DNA from: Anaerotignum sp.
GTDB taxonomy: Bacteria; Bacillota; Clostridia; Lachnospirales; Anaerotignaceae
Direction of reading: 5' to 3'
NCBI RefSeq assembly: GCF_030625865.1
Contig: NZ_DAOUQB010000012.1
Location: forward strand, 1 to 64,000
Length of the DNA stretch: 64,000 bases
A program made the position numbers and the translations under genes. Positions 1 to 8,398 of this stretch are shown in pieces. The stretch's first letter is position 1. Each line of letters opens with the position of its first letter. The notes beneath the pieces are model-generated. The model was given only the letters and a program-made list of their open reading frames with translations, was not told where the DNA came from and ran no database searches.

Positions 1-255
1 GTTTTGGAAGCAGTTACCTGATAAATCATAAGTGGTCTCCGACTTTTTTTCGTAATTCCCCTTAATAAATATATCCATGGGCTGATTCATTAAATAAAAG
101 TCACCATCGTCCACCATAACGCTTATTGTATATCCTTCATATGAATATGTACCATAAAAAGAACCAGTTAACACAGGTGTATCAATAATTTTTTTGATCA
201 GTAAACTACAAAGTATAATTAAAATAACTAACATTAAAGTTCGTTTATATTTCAT
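1..255 (-). CDS. Membrane-anchored or secreted hypothetical protein, C-terminus cut by window edge
   Basis: I read this ORF by hand from ATG at 255. It has GGGAG just upstream and 85 codons without a stop before the window ends. The N-terminus (MKYKR, then about 15 hydrophobic residues) looks like a signal anchor or uncleaved signal peptide. The exported part is polar and contains GTYSYEGYT and VDDGDFYLMN, as in small beta-rich extracytoplasmic proteins. It starts 23 bases after the stop of the secreted protein at 279-809, so the two are probably one transcript. I do not recognise the family, and its true length is unknown. Confidence 0.6.
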   Translation of the reverse strand, partial: MKYKRTLMLVILIILCSLLIKKIIDTPVLTGSFYGTYSYEGYTISVMVDDGDFYLMNQPMDIFIKGNYEKKSETTYDLSGNCFQN

Positions 256-278
256 AACAGCTCCCGTTTTATTTTATA

Positions 279-809
279 TTATTTTACAAATAACAGATAA
301 AATGTTTCGTCAATTTCTCTTACATAAGACCTTTTTCCAACATATTTCCAAGGCAAGCTTGATCCTGCTAATCGTTCATAAACCTTATAACCTGTAACTT
401 CAACCGTTCGTTCCACGCCCAATTTATAATAATGCCCATCAGCTGGTACATCAATGCCTTTTCCGCCTACGCCCGATGTTGCGGTTCCAATACTCAAAGC
501 AAAGCCAATTGGAACCCCTCCTATACTCACAGAAAAACTGGTGCTTTCTCCACCATCTTCCCAAATAAGCTTCCCAGTACCGCCTACAAATCGAGTTCCC
601 TCTGGTAATTGTCCTCCCGCTGCCCCCAGGTCATACGTTTTTCTGACAGGCTTTCCTATTTTTTCATATTTTGTTTCCATTTCATGAGCTCTTGTAGAAA
701 TCTGCGTTTCTTCAGCTGTTTGATTAGGTATTTCCTTGGCATATGCAGGCGCACTAATGCTTAACACACAAACTGTGCAAAGTAACAGTTTTGCAATATT
801 TTTCTTCAT
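279..809 (-). CDS. Secreted hypothetical protein (176 aa)
   Basis: A signal peptide is clear: MKKN, a hydrophobic stretch to about residue 20, then a likely cleavage after PAYA (near residue 24). The ATG follows AAGGAGG at good spacing. The mature protein has a polar stretch of about 35 residues, then a Gly-rich core (GAAGGQLPEG, SIGGVPIGFALSIGTATSG). Its end is rich in aromatics and basic residues. Length and composition suggest a small beta-sheet protein released to, or held at, the cell surface. No catalytic motif or sorting signal is visible and no family was recognised. The gene just downstream (1-255) is also exported. Confidence 0.75.
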   Translation of the reverse strand: MKKNIAKLLLCTVCVLSISAPAYAKEIPNQTAEETQISTRAHEMETKYEKIGKPVRKTYDLGAAGGQLPEGTRFVGGTGKLIWEDGGESTSFSVSIGGVPIGFALSIGTATSGVGGKGIDVPADGHYYKLGVERTVEVTGYKVYERLAGSSLPWKYVGKRSYVREIDETFYLLFVK

Positions 810-1173
810 AATCGTTCCTCCTTATAATTTCACAACACTCTTATTTATGATTTTTTAGAAGAACTGTGCAAAATTTAGAGAAGGCCTTCCGTGAACTTGT
901 TGTCACTTCTTCTGCCCTAATCATAATATATATATATATTGTCAATAAATACCAATCATTTAAGCTAAATAGATATCGACAAAATACTACATTTGTAATA
1001 CACATCCGCTCCATTCCCGTTTTACCAGATTTTTTAGCAGGTTGCTCAAATAAAAAAGCCACAAAAAAATTGCGACTTTTTAACAATAACATAACCTTTT
1101 ATTTACGCATGCTCAATGATATATAACCCATTCCGCTCGCCAAAAAGATAACCGGCTTTCAACAGATCATCCG
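810..1173. other. Intergenic region without a supported gene
   Basis: It holds the probable promoter region of the secreted-protein gene, a short TA-repeat tract near 926-944, and the terminator at 1053-1081. Two overlapping ORFs on opposite strands run through that terminator and have no good ribosome binding site, so I did not call them. Confidence 0.6.
1053..1081 (-). terminator. Terminator after plsX
   Basis: On the minus strand AAAAAGTCGCAA can pair over 12 positions (two G-U pairs) with TTGTGGCTTTTT across a 5-base T loop, followed by T and TATTTG. It lies about 90 bases past the plsX stop and would end the yceD-rpmF-plsX transcript. The other strand also has a short T run, so it may work both ways. 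Confidence 0.6.
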
Positions 1174-2166
1174 CTACATCTTATCCTTAATTTTCTCCAC
1201 AATATCCGCCTCGGTAAACAATACACACTGGCGAACTGCGTTCTTTATCGCCCTCGCATTAGAGCTGCCATGAGCCTTAACCACAAGAGATTTCAACCCA
1301 ATAAAAGGAGCGCCCCCAATCTCATCGGAGTCAAAACGCTTTTTCACATTTTTAAAGGGCGTTTTCAGCATTGCAGCCGCAAGCTTATATGTACCTGCAG
1401 TAATTTCTTCTTTAATAATGTCAATTAGAGTTTTGCTTAAGCCTTCCGCAAACTTCAAAATGGTATTTCCAACAAAACCATCACAAACAATTACATCTGC
1501 CTCACCAAAGGGGATATTCCTAGGTTCAATATTTCCTGTAAAATTGATGTCCTCACTTACTTCCAGCAATTCATAAGCTTCTTTAGTCAATGCATTGCCT
1601 TTTTCTTTTTCTGCACCGATATTCACCAAAGCTATCTTGGGCTGTGCCTTGCCAAAAATATTCTCCACATAGACAGAACCCATTTTTGCAAATTGCTCCA
1701 AATATTTCGCCTTACAATCTACATTTGCACCACTGTCTAAAAGGAAGGTAAATCCTGTTTTGGTAGGCAGACAAGTACCCAAAGCCGGCCGTTCCACCCC
1801 TTCCAGTCGTCCCACAATTAATAATGCCCCTGTCAGAAGAGCACCAGTGCTTCCCGCAGATACGAAGGCATCCGCTTCACCGTTTTTCACTAAATTAAGT
1901 CCCACAACCAAAGAGGAATTCTTTTTTCTACGGATGGCCGACGTGGGCACTTCATCCGTACCAATAACTTCTTCCGCATGGACTACTTGGATACGCTCTT
2001 TGGAATAATCATATTCCGCCAGCTCAGCTTCAACTACATCTTGACGACCAACAAGCTTAATATCCACTTCCAATTCTTTAACAGCAGCCACAGCCCCTTT
2101 CACAATCTCAACAGGGGCCAGGTCACCACCCATAGCATCTAAGGCTACAATTACTTTTTTACCCAT
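1174..2166 (-). CDS. plsX: Phosphate acyltransferase PlsX
   Basis: PlsX converts acyl-ACP and phosphate to acyl-phosphate, the acyl donor for PlsY in the first step of phospholipid synthesis. It is a peripheral cytoplasmic protein. The family N-terminus is clear (VALDAMGGDLAP), followed by SAGSTGALL, GANVDCKA, NIGAEKEKGN, CDGFVGN and the C-terminal GGAPFIGLKSLVVKAHGSS. The length of 330 aa is normal. I chose the ATG giving MGKKVIVALD; an ATG four codons upstream (2178) is possible but sits only 2 bases from its AAGGAA. It follows yceD and rpmF, a common arrangement in Firmicutes. No fapR or fabD follows within this window. Confidence 0.96.
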   Translation of the reverse strand: MGKKVIVALDAMGGDLAPVEIVKGAVAAVKELEVDIKLVGRQDVVEAELAEYDYSKERIQVVHAEEVIGTDEVPTSAIRRKKNSSLVVGLNLVKNGEADAFVSAGSTGALLTGALLIVGRLEGVERPALGTCLPTKTGFTFLLDSGANVDCKAKYLEQFAKMGSVYVENIFGKAQPKIALVNIGAEKEKGNALTKEAYELLEVSEDINFTGNIEPRNIPFGEADVIVCDGFVGNTILKFAEGLSKTLIDIIKEEITAGTYKLAAAMLKTPFKNVKKRFDSDEIGGAPFIGLKSLVVKAHGSSNARAIKNAVRQCVLFTEADIVEKIKDKM

Positions 2167-2238
2167 GAAATCACCCATTTCCTTTCTTTTCTTAATTCAG
2201 TATAATGAAATTTCATAAAAAAAACAATACATAAGAAG

Positions 2239-2264
2239 AAAAGACAGCATATATGCTGTCTTTT
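2239..2264 (-). terminator. Hairpin between rpmF and plsX
   Basis: AAAAGACAGCAT and ATGCTGTCTTTT form a perfect 12-bp stem, followed on the minus strand by CTTCTTATG. The T run is broken, so it may only partly end the yceD-rpmF transcript before plsX. Confidence 0.55.
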
Positions 2265-2275
2265 CGAATCTGACA

Positions 2276-2455
2276 TTAGTCAACTTTGATAATTGTTTTT
2301 TTGTTATATGCGCCACAAGCTTTGCAAACCTGATGAGGTGTCATCAGTTCACCACACTTGCTGCATTTTACCAAGCTAGGAGTTGCAATTTTCCAACTCT
2401 GTGCTTTTCTCTTATCTCTTTTAGATTTAGACACTCGTCCCTTGGGTACAGCCAT
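2276..2455 (-). CDS. rpmF: 50S ribosomal protein L32
   Basis: This 59-residue protein was read by hand. It begins MAVPKGRVSKSKRDKRKAQ, the L32 signature, and carries a zinc-ribbon of the CxxC type (CSKCGELMTPH, then CKACG), so it is the zinc-binding C+ form. The start lies 2 bases after the yceD stop at 2458, consistent with translational coupling. The YceD-L32 pairing is widely conserved in bacteria and supports both calls. Confidence 0.97.
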   Translation of the reverse strand: MAVPKGRVSKSKRDKRKAQSWKIATPSLVKCSKCGELMTPHQVCKACGAYNKKTIIKVD

Positions 2456-2457
2456 TT

Positions 2458-2964
2458 CTACACCTCCTCGTCAACATTGAAAAGAGCTCTTAAACTTTCA
2501 AACCTCGGATCTATATAGGTCGTATCGCATTCACACGCACCCTCATTTAGATTCTTTCCGCAAATAGGGCATAATCCCTTACAATCTTCGCGACAAAGAA
2601 CCTTCATAGGTAAAACGCCTATGATACCCCTTTTGACAAAGTCCGTAAGATCAATTTGATCTCCCGAAAAAGTTTCTGTCTCTTCGTTTCCTCTGCCTGT
2701 ATGAGCAAAACGTTCCTTGATCTCGAAGCAAAGCTCTTTTCTGACAGGCGCAAGACAACGGTCACACCTAAGACCGACCTCTGTATTGCCCTTTGCTTCA
2801 AAAACGAAAGTCTCATTTTCGTTTTTAAGAGTTCCCTCTATCTTTACAGGCTGCAAAAATTCCACAACATCGGGATAATCCGATGTATCATTGATTTGCT
2901 CTGTCAACACAACGGGCATAGATATCCCATTTTTGCCAAACAATTGAGCCATTCCAAGTAACAT
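2458..2964 (-). CDS. YceD family protein (DUF177)
   Basis: A 168-residue DUF177/YceD protein. Family members sit next to rpmF and in several species are linked to 23S rRNA levels; the exact role is not settled. Visible features are LRCDRCLAPV in the middle and a C-terminal cysteine cluster (CREDCKGLCPICGKNLNEGACEC) that probably binds zinc. The ATG has GGGGTGAT upstream. This is the first gene of the yceD-rpmF-plsX unit, starting 47 bases after the ackA stop on the same strand, so some read-through from pta-ackA is possible. Confidence 0.93.
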   Translation of the reverse strand: MLLGMAQLFGKNGISMPVVLTEQINDTSDYPDVVEFLQPVKIEGTLKNENETFVFEAKGNTEVGLRCDRCLAPVRKELCFEIKERFAHTGRGNEETETFSGDQIDLTDFVKRGIIGVLPMKVLCREDCKGLCPICGKNLNEGACECDTTYIDPRFESLRALFNVDEEV

Positions 2965-3011
2965 TCAAATCACCCCATAGTCGTACCTAAAATATTATAC
3001 TGAAAGGGTTC

Positions 3012-4208
3012 TTATTTGTCAAGAAGTTCCTTTGTATCTCTTGCAATTACCAATTCTTCGTTTGTAGGGATAACCAAAACTCTTACTCTGGAATCAGGAG
3101 CAGAGATTTCCATTGCTTTTCCTCTCAAACAGTTGTTGTAAGAATCAATATGAACACCTAAATAGCCCAAATAATCACAAATTAATCTTCTTGTAGAACC
3201 GGAGTTTTCGCCTAAGCCTGCTGTAAATACGATACAGTCAACGCCATTCATTGCTGCAGCATATGCACCAATTCTCTTTGCTACCTTATAAGCGAATACC
3301 TCTAAAGCTGCTTCAGCTCTTGTATTGCCGTGTTCACTTGCATCTTCGATATCACGGAAATCGCTGGATACACCAGAGATACCCAAAACACCGGATTTCT
3401 TATTCAGAATATTATCCATTTCCTGTGGTGTCAATTTTTCTTTTTCCATCAAGAATGTTATAACAGCAGCGTCAACGTCGCCGGCTCTCGTACCCATTAC
3501 AAGACCTTCCAAAGGTGTAAAGCCCATGGTTGTATCAATGGACTTACCGTTTCTTACTGCGCAGATGGAACCGCCGTTACCCAAGTGGCAAGTAATTGTT
3601 TTTGTCTGATCATAAGGTCTGTCCAACATCTTTGCAGCTTCTTCGGAAACAAATCTATGGCTTGTCCCGTGGAAACCATATCTTCTGATTTTATATTTTT
3701 CATAGTATTCGTAAGGGATTGCATACAAATATGCTCTTTCAGGCATTGTCTGATGGAAAGCTGTATCAAAAACACCAACCTGAGGTACACCTGGCATAAT
3801 CTTTTCACATGCAGCGATACCAATTAAGTTCGCAGGGTTATGCAAAGGCGCCAATTCGCTGCATTTTTCCAAAGCATCTTTTACAGCGTCGTCAATAATT
3901 ACAGAACTAGCAAAGTATTCCCCACCGTGTACTACACGATGCCCTACTGCATTAATTTCTGTCATGCTCTTAACTACACCATATTCAGGGTTAGTCAAAG
4001 CAGCCATAACTTTTCTTACAGCAACATCATGATCTTCCAAATATTCCTCAAAAACCACATCCTCCTTGTCAGCAGGCTGATGTTTTAATCTAGAACCTTC
4101 GATACCAATTCTTTCGCAAAGGCCTTTTGCCAATACTGCTTCATTTTCCATATCGAAAAGCTGATATTTCAAAGAGGAACTGCCACAGTTCAATACAAGA
4201 ATCTTCAT
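3012..4208 (-). CDS. ackA: Acetate kinase
   Basis: AckA makes ATP and acetate from acetyl-phosphate and ADP, the substrate-level phosphorylation step of acetate fermentation. At 398 aa it is full length for the ASKHA-fold family. Key motifs are present: [19 protein letters not shown] (phosphate loop), [17 protein letters not shown] (catalytic Asp), [20 protein letters not shown] (phosphate 2), [10 protein letters not shown] and TAGLGENSG (adenosine site). The ATG has AAGGAGAG upstream. It lies 95 bases after pta on the same strand, so the two form the usual acetyl-CoA to acetate module. Confidence 0.98.
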   Translation of the reverse strand: MKILVLNCGSSSLKYQLFDMENEAVLAKGLCERIGIEGSRLKHQPADKEDVVFEEYLEDHDVAVRKVMAALTNPEYGVVKSMTEINAVGHRVVHGGEYFASSVIIDDAVKDALEKCSELAPLHNPANLIGIAACEKIMPGVPQVGVFDTAFHQTMPERAYLYAIPYEYYEKYKIRRYGFHGTSHRFVSEEAAKMLDRPYDQTKTITCHLGNGGSICAVRNGKSIDTTMGFTPLEGLVMGTRAGDVDAAVITFLMEKEKLTPQEMDNILNKKSGVLGISGVSSDFRDIEDASEHGNTRAEAALEVFAYKVAKRIGAYAAAMNGVDCIVFTAGLGENSGSTRRLICDYLGYLGVHIDSYNNCLRGKAMEISAPDSRVRVLVIPTNEELVIARDTKELLDK

Positions 4209-4303
4209 TGTTTTCTCTCCTTCATAATGTACCTTTTTTTATCTCAAATATACGTACTATATTGTATTCCCTTCACGAAAAAGGGCAAAAATCAAGTAAA
4301 GAA

Positions 4304-5305
4304 TTATTTACCCATTACATGAGCCTGAACAGCTGTCATAGCTACTACAGCAACAATATCATTAGCAGAGCAACCTCTGGATAAATCATTTACAGGCTTT
4401 GCAATCCCCTGCAGAACAGGGCCGAAAGCTTCTGCTTTTCCAAATCTCTGTACCAATTTGTAGCCAATATTGCCGGCATCAATGTCAGGGAAAACTAAGC
4501 AATTCGCTTTACCAGCAACAGGGCTTTGAGGTGCCTTTAATTCGCCAACTTCTTTTACGATTGCAGCATCCAACTGGATTTCACCATCCAATTTAACTTC
4601 AGGATATTTTTCCTTTGCAATTTTAACAGCTTCCACTACCTTTGTAACATCAGCATGTTTTGCGGAACCCATTGAAGAGTGGCTTAACATAGCAACTCTT
4701 GCTTCTTTTCCTACAAATGCAGCATAGGATTTTGCAGAGTCACCAGCGATACAAGCCAATTCAGCAGGTGTAGGATTCTGATTCAATGCACAGTCAGCGA
4801 ACAGCAAAATACCGTCGTCACCATATTCAGGTGTCTGTGTTACCATGATGAAGAAAGAAGATACCAATTCTGTGCCGGGTGCAGTTTTCAAAATCTGCAA
4901 CGCAGGGCGAAGTGTATCCGCTGTAGAATGGATTGCGCCGGAAACCATACCGTCTGCAACACCCATTTTAACAAGCATTACCCCAACAAACATGGAATCA
5001 TCCAAAAGAAGCTTTTTCGCTTCTTCTAATGTCATTCCTTTGCTTTTTCTAGCTTCAGCAAGACCAGCAACCATTTCGTCCATTCTATCATAGTTTTCAG
5101 GATCAACAAAAATCGCCTTGGACACATCAAAACCGCCCGCAGCTTCAGTGATTTTTTCTTTGTTGCCGATTAATACAATTTCAGCCAAACCATCTTTTAA
5201 ACATTCAGCTGCCGCTTCTAAGTTTCTTTTTTCATAGGATTCAGGTAAAACAATTACCTTCTTATTGGCTTTCGCCTTTTCTTTCATTAATGCTAAAAAG
5301 TCCAC
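4304..5305 (-). CDS. pta: Phosphate acetyltransferase
   Basis: Pta exchanges CoA for phosphate on acetyl-CoA to give acetyl-phosphate for AckA. I start it at GTG 5305 (MDFLALMKEKAK), which has AGGAGG nine bases upstream. The longer reading frame to 5440 runs back through the terminator of the previous gene and is not coding. The product of 333 aa matches the short, single-domain Pta. Motifs include VLPESYEKRNLEAA, MVSGAIHSTADTLRPALQ, SMGSAKHADVTKV, DGEIQLDAAIV, SPVAGKANCLVFPDIDAGNIGYK and LQGIAKPVNDLSRGCS. There is no N-terminal DRTGG or BioD-like regulatory region. Confidence 0.97.
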   Translation of the reverse strand: MDFLALMKEKAKANKKVIVLPESYEKRNLEAAAECLKDGLAEIVLIGNKEKITEAAGGFDVSKAIFVDPENYDRMDEMVAGLAEARKSKGMTLEEAKKLLLDDSMFVGVMLVKMGVADGMVSGAIHSTADTLRPALQILKTAPGTELVSSFFIMVTQTPEYGDDGILLFADCALNQNPTPAELACIAGDSAKSYAAFVGKEARVAMLSHSSMGSAKHADVTKVVEAVKIAKEKYPEVKLDGEIQLDAAIVKEVGELKAPQSPVAGKANCLVFPDIDAGNIGYKLVQRFGKAEAFGPVLQGIAKPVNDLSRGCSANDIVAVVAMTAVQAHVMGK

Positions 5306-5403
5306 AGTAAAAAACCTCCTAGTTGATTTGTAGAATTTTCTTTTGTTACCCACATCTATATTATTATAAACAAAATGTCCCACCCATACAAGGGAAAAGA
5401 GAT

Positions 5404-5440
5404 AAAAAAATGGCTGAAATTTACTCTTTTTTTCAGCCAT
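5404..5440 (-). terminator. Terminator after the CheA-like kinase gene
   Basis: On the minus strand ATGGCTGAAA pairs with TTTCAGCCAT and is followed by seven T residues. It lies 60 bases past the kinase stop and upstream of the pta ribosome binding site. This separates the kinase from pta-ackA and rules out the N-terminal extension of pta. Confidence 0.9.
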
Positions 5441-5500
5441 CTCGCAACTTTTTGCCAGAAAATAATACCCAAGTCCCTAATTATGATAAAAATAATTTCG

Positions 5501-6547
5501 TTATGCAACTACCGGAAATTCCATAAAAAATGTAGTTCCCATATACTCTCGACTCTCTATTCGCACCGTTCCTCCCAAAGAAGAAACCGCAGCATTCACC
5601 ACATCAAGCCCTACGCCTCTCCCGGAAAACATGGTAGCCCTGCTTTTTGTTGTAAAACCCGGACGAAGTAAAAATGAAAAGATTTCATTATCTTCATAGT
5701 CTTCTTCCGGCTTTTTCAAAAGCCCTTTTTCCCGTGCCGTTTGCAATATGCCGTGCTTATCCAAACCTCGACCATCGTCACGGAAAACAACAAATATCCT
5801 CTGTCCCGCTTTCTGTATTTCAACGGAAATTTCTCCCACCGGCGTTTTCCCCATTCGTTCTCTCACAATGGTACTCTCTAACCCATGGTCCATGCTGTTT
5901 TTCATCATTTGCATTACTGCCATGGAAATCTTCTCATAAATATCCCTTGGAACTTCCGTTTCCGCTCCCGATATTTTTACAACAAATTCCTTTGACAATT
6001 CTCTGCCCATGATATTGGCAAGCCGTTCCATTTGGGGTATCAATGTGCTGAAATTTGTGTAAGGAATAATCTGTTTTCCCTTTCTGGTATATGAAATTTG
6101 ATAGCTGGGGCCTTCCGGCTCATTGTCACTGTCTACATGCGCTAAAAAGTTTTTAATTCTACGCACCACCGCCCATCCAAAATCCGTAACCTCATCGTCC
6201 GTTTCCATACGCCGAAGTTCTCTTTTTAAAAATCCGGATACCATACGCAGCAACTGCAAGATTAATTTTAAGTCATTTTGTGCAGGATTTTCTTCTTCGC
6301 GCAAATAAGAGAACAAGTCTTCTGCACTGTGGGCAGTTTCCGAAATAGACGGATATCCCATCATGGATGCAGAACCCTTCACGCTATGCATCGTACGAAA
6401 TAAGCTGTCTACTTCTTCCCTAGAAACAAAAAATTCTTCTCCTTTTGCCTTTTCCTCTATGAAGTTGTCGATTTTATCTATATTTTTCCAAGTTTCTTCC
6501 AAAAAAATATCCTGCAAGAATTCCGGATTATCTACAAACTTCTCCAC
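5501..6547 (-). CDS. Minimal CheA-like protein: Hpt domain plus histidine-kinase ATPase domain
   Basis: This 348-residue protein joins an Hpt (P1) domain to a CheA-type ATPase (P4) domain. The Hpt motif MHSVKGSASMMGY holds the phospho-accepting His54. The ATPase has the N box (MKNSMDHGLE, about 214-224), the G1 box DDGRGLD (257-263) and a G2 box FTTK..FSGRGVGLDVV (298-317). The P2 response-regulator docking domain, the P3 dimerisation helices and the C-terminal P5/CheW domain all appear to be missing, because the protein stops right after P4. Translation starts at GTG behind AGAGG. No chemotaxis genes, receptor or response regulator lie nearby. It could pass phosphate to a distant regulator, or act as an ATP-dependent Hpt phosphotransfer hub. 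Confidence 0.85.
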   Translation of the reverse strand: MEKFVDNPEFLQDIFLEETWKNIDKIDNFIEEKAKGEEFFVSREEVDSLFRTMHSVKGSASMMGYPSISETAHSAEDLFSYLREEENPAQNDLKLILQLLRMVSGFLKRELRRMETDDEVTDFGWAVVRRIKNFLAHVDSDNEPEGPSYQISYTRKGKQIIPYTNFSTLIPQMERLANIMGRELSKEFVVKISGAETEVPRDIYEKISMAVMQMMKNSMDHGLESTIVRERMGKTPVGEISVEIQKAGQRIFVVFRDDGRGLDKHGILQTAREKGLLKKPEEDYEDNEIFSFLLRPGFTTKSRATMFSGRGVGLDVVNAAVSSLGGTVRIESREYMGTTFFMEFPVVA

Positions 6548-6991
6548 ATTATCAGCCTCTAATCATAAACTATTAACTAGAATTATACCCTTTTCTCCAA
6601 TTTTTTTCCAGCTAAATCTTTAACTATTTTATAATAATTCTTTAGTCTTTTTTCGTTACTTCACATATAAGTCTATTTTTGTGCCATAAATCAACATTTT
6701 CTATCTCATCTGTCCTATAAAACTTAAGAAGAAATGTTTTGATTATCCGTGACTAAAACTTTTGTGATATATGTGATATAATAATTAAGGAAAGATTTTA
6801 TTCCTCGTCACATTAAATATTTAGAGAAAATAAAGAAAAAACCAATAATTTTCTTTTTAAACCTTACATGTCAACTGATTTTTTCATTATATTAATATGT
6901 TAAGTGGCTTGGATATAATGTTCCAATGCATTCTTAACTTTTTATTTTTATTTGCAAAATAGCATTGTATTTGAAAAAGGGAGATGTAAAA
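6548..6991. other. Divergent intergenic region between the CheA-like gene and tmcAL
   Basis: AT-rich and non-coding as far as I can see. A TATAAT near 6776 could be a plus-strand -10 element for tmcAL, but no good -35 stands 17 bases before it. No riboswitch or terminator was recognised. Confidence 0.5.
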
Positions 6992-8218
6992 ATGAAAACA
7001 CTGGGTATTATAGCAGAATATAATCCTTTTCATCTTGGGCATCAATATATGATAGAAGAGGCAAAAAAAAAGAGCTGTGCCGACCGAGTTGTTGTAGTAA
7101 TGAGCGGTAGTTTTGTGCAAAGGGGGGAACCAGCTCTTTTTGACAAATGGACAAGAACCAAGGCAGCTTTAACAAACGGTGTTGATATGGTTTTAGAACT
7201 TCCCGTTCTTTTTGCCGCAGCCAATGCCGAAACTTTCGCCAGCGCAGCCGTACGAACTTTGGAAGAAACAGGAATCGTAGATACCCTTTGTTTCGGTTCC
7301 GAAAGTGGAAATCTTACTGTTCTAAAAGAAGCAGCCAAGCTTATGAGTAACGAAACAGAAGAATTTCGCTCTCTTTTAAAATCCCACTTAGATGAAGGAA
7401 TGTCTTACCCTACTGCCCGTTCCAAAGCTTTAGAAACAATCTCAAATATAAACAGCGAAATTTTAAGTCAACCCAACCACATTTTAGGTTTGGAATACCT
7501 GAAAGCTCTTACACGTTATCATTGTAATATGATACCAATGACCATCAAACGAGAAGGTGCAGCCTATCACGCTACATCTTTGGAAGATAAATTTGCATCC
7601 GCATCTGCAATTCGCAAAGGGATTTTTGAAGATCAGGTTGACGAAGCTTTTAAGCAGGTTCCAGAAAATTGTATTGATTTATATAGCAAAACCCTTTCTT
7701 TAGGAACCGCTCCTGTTTTTTGGAACAATTATGCCGGGGCGCTAAACTATAAATTGAGAACCATGTCCAGCGAAGATCTCCGTGAAATTTTTGAAGTAAC
7801 AGAAGGATTGGAAAACAGAATTCTTCGTTCCATAGACACCTGCTACAATATAGAGGATATCATTGATTTTATTAAATCCAAACGGTATACACGGACCAAA
7901 ATTCAACGTATTCTCCTTCATATCCTACTGGATATTAAAAATACCGAAGTAGATTATTTCATAAAAAAACCCCTTATGCCCTATATTCGAGTTCTGGGTT
8001 TCCGCAAAGATAATGCCGAAATTTTAGGAGACCTTACTATGAATGCAAAATGCCCTGTACTAACCAATTTAAAAAAAGCTCCCGATGTGCTAAATGATGA
8101 TGGACTGCACTTATTAGCCTTGGAAAAAGCCGCTACGGATCTCCATACAATGGCTGTGCCCAATCCTATTTATCGCAGTCCCAATCAAGATTTTACAATA
8201 CCCATGGCAATTCTTTGA
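6992..8218 (+). CDS. tmcAL: tRNA(Met) cytidine acetate ligase TmcAL (YlbM)
   Basis: TmcAL acetylates the wobble cytidine 34 of elongator tRNA-Met to ac4C, using ATP and free acetate in place of acetyl-CoA. The nucleotidyltransferase N-terminus is typical: MKTLGIIAEYNPFHLGHQYMI (HxGH nucleotide-binding motif), then MSGSFVQRGEPALFDKWTRTKAAL and VLELPVLFAAANAETFASAAV. The 408-residue length is normal. I start at ATG 6992 behind GGGAGATG; a reading nine codons longer has no better site. Family knowledge gives the function. In many Firmicutes it neighbours coaD and ylbJ, as it does here. Confidence 0.95.
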   Translation: MKTLGIIAEYNPFHLGHQYMIEEAKKKSCADRVVVVMSGSFVQRGEPALFDKWTRTKAALTNGVDMVLELPVLFAAANAETFASAAVRTLEETGIVDTLCFGSESGNLTVLKEAAKLMSNETEEFRSLLKSHLDEGMSYPTARSKALETISNINSEILSQPNHILGLEYLKALTRYHCNMIPMTIKREGAAYHATSLEDKFASASAIRKGIFEDQVDEAFKQVPENCIDLYSKTLSLGTAPVFWNNYAGALNYKLRTMSSEDLREIFEVTEGLENRILRSIDTCYNIEDIIDFIKSKRYTRTKIQRILLHILLDIKNTEVDYFIKKPLMPYIRVLGFRKDNAEILGDLTMNAKCPVLTNLKKAPDVLNDDGLHLLALEKAATDLHTMAVPNPIYRSPNQDFTIPMAIL

Positions 8219-8398
8219 CGTACGCTCCCGGACGCCCCCTTTTTTTGCGGCGAACCTCCGGAAAAGGAATACAAAGCATAGGAGCAACCATAAACTTGAA
8301 AGCTTTCAAAAGTTATTAATTCATATAGCCTTGCTTTTCATAGAATAGTCAGTTTAGGCATAAATTGTAACAATACATAACGGAAGAAGCTTTACAGA

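Noticed and set aside
926-944. TA-repeat as part of a mobile element or satellite
   Set aside because: Only a short alternating TA run in an AT-rich gap, no flanking repeats.
841-1126. Overlapping ORFs of 83 and 86 codons on opposite strands
   Set aside because: No ribosome binding site on either, low-complexity composition, and both run through the plsX terminator hairpin.
3330-3827. 165-codon plus-strand ORF across ackA
   Set aside because: It is the antisense shadow of strongly conserved ackA codons; no start signal.
5306-5440. N-terminal extension of pta by 45 codons
   Set aside because: It starts inside the terminator of the preceding gene, and a GTG with AGGAGG nine bases upstream gives the normal family length.
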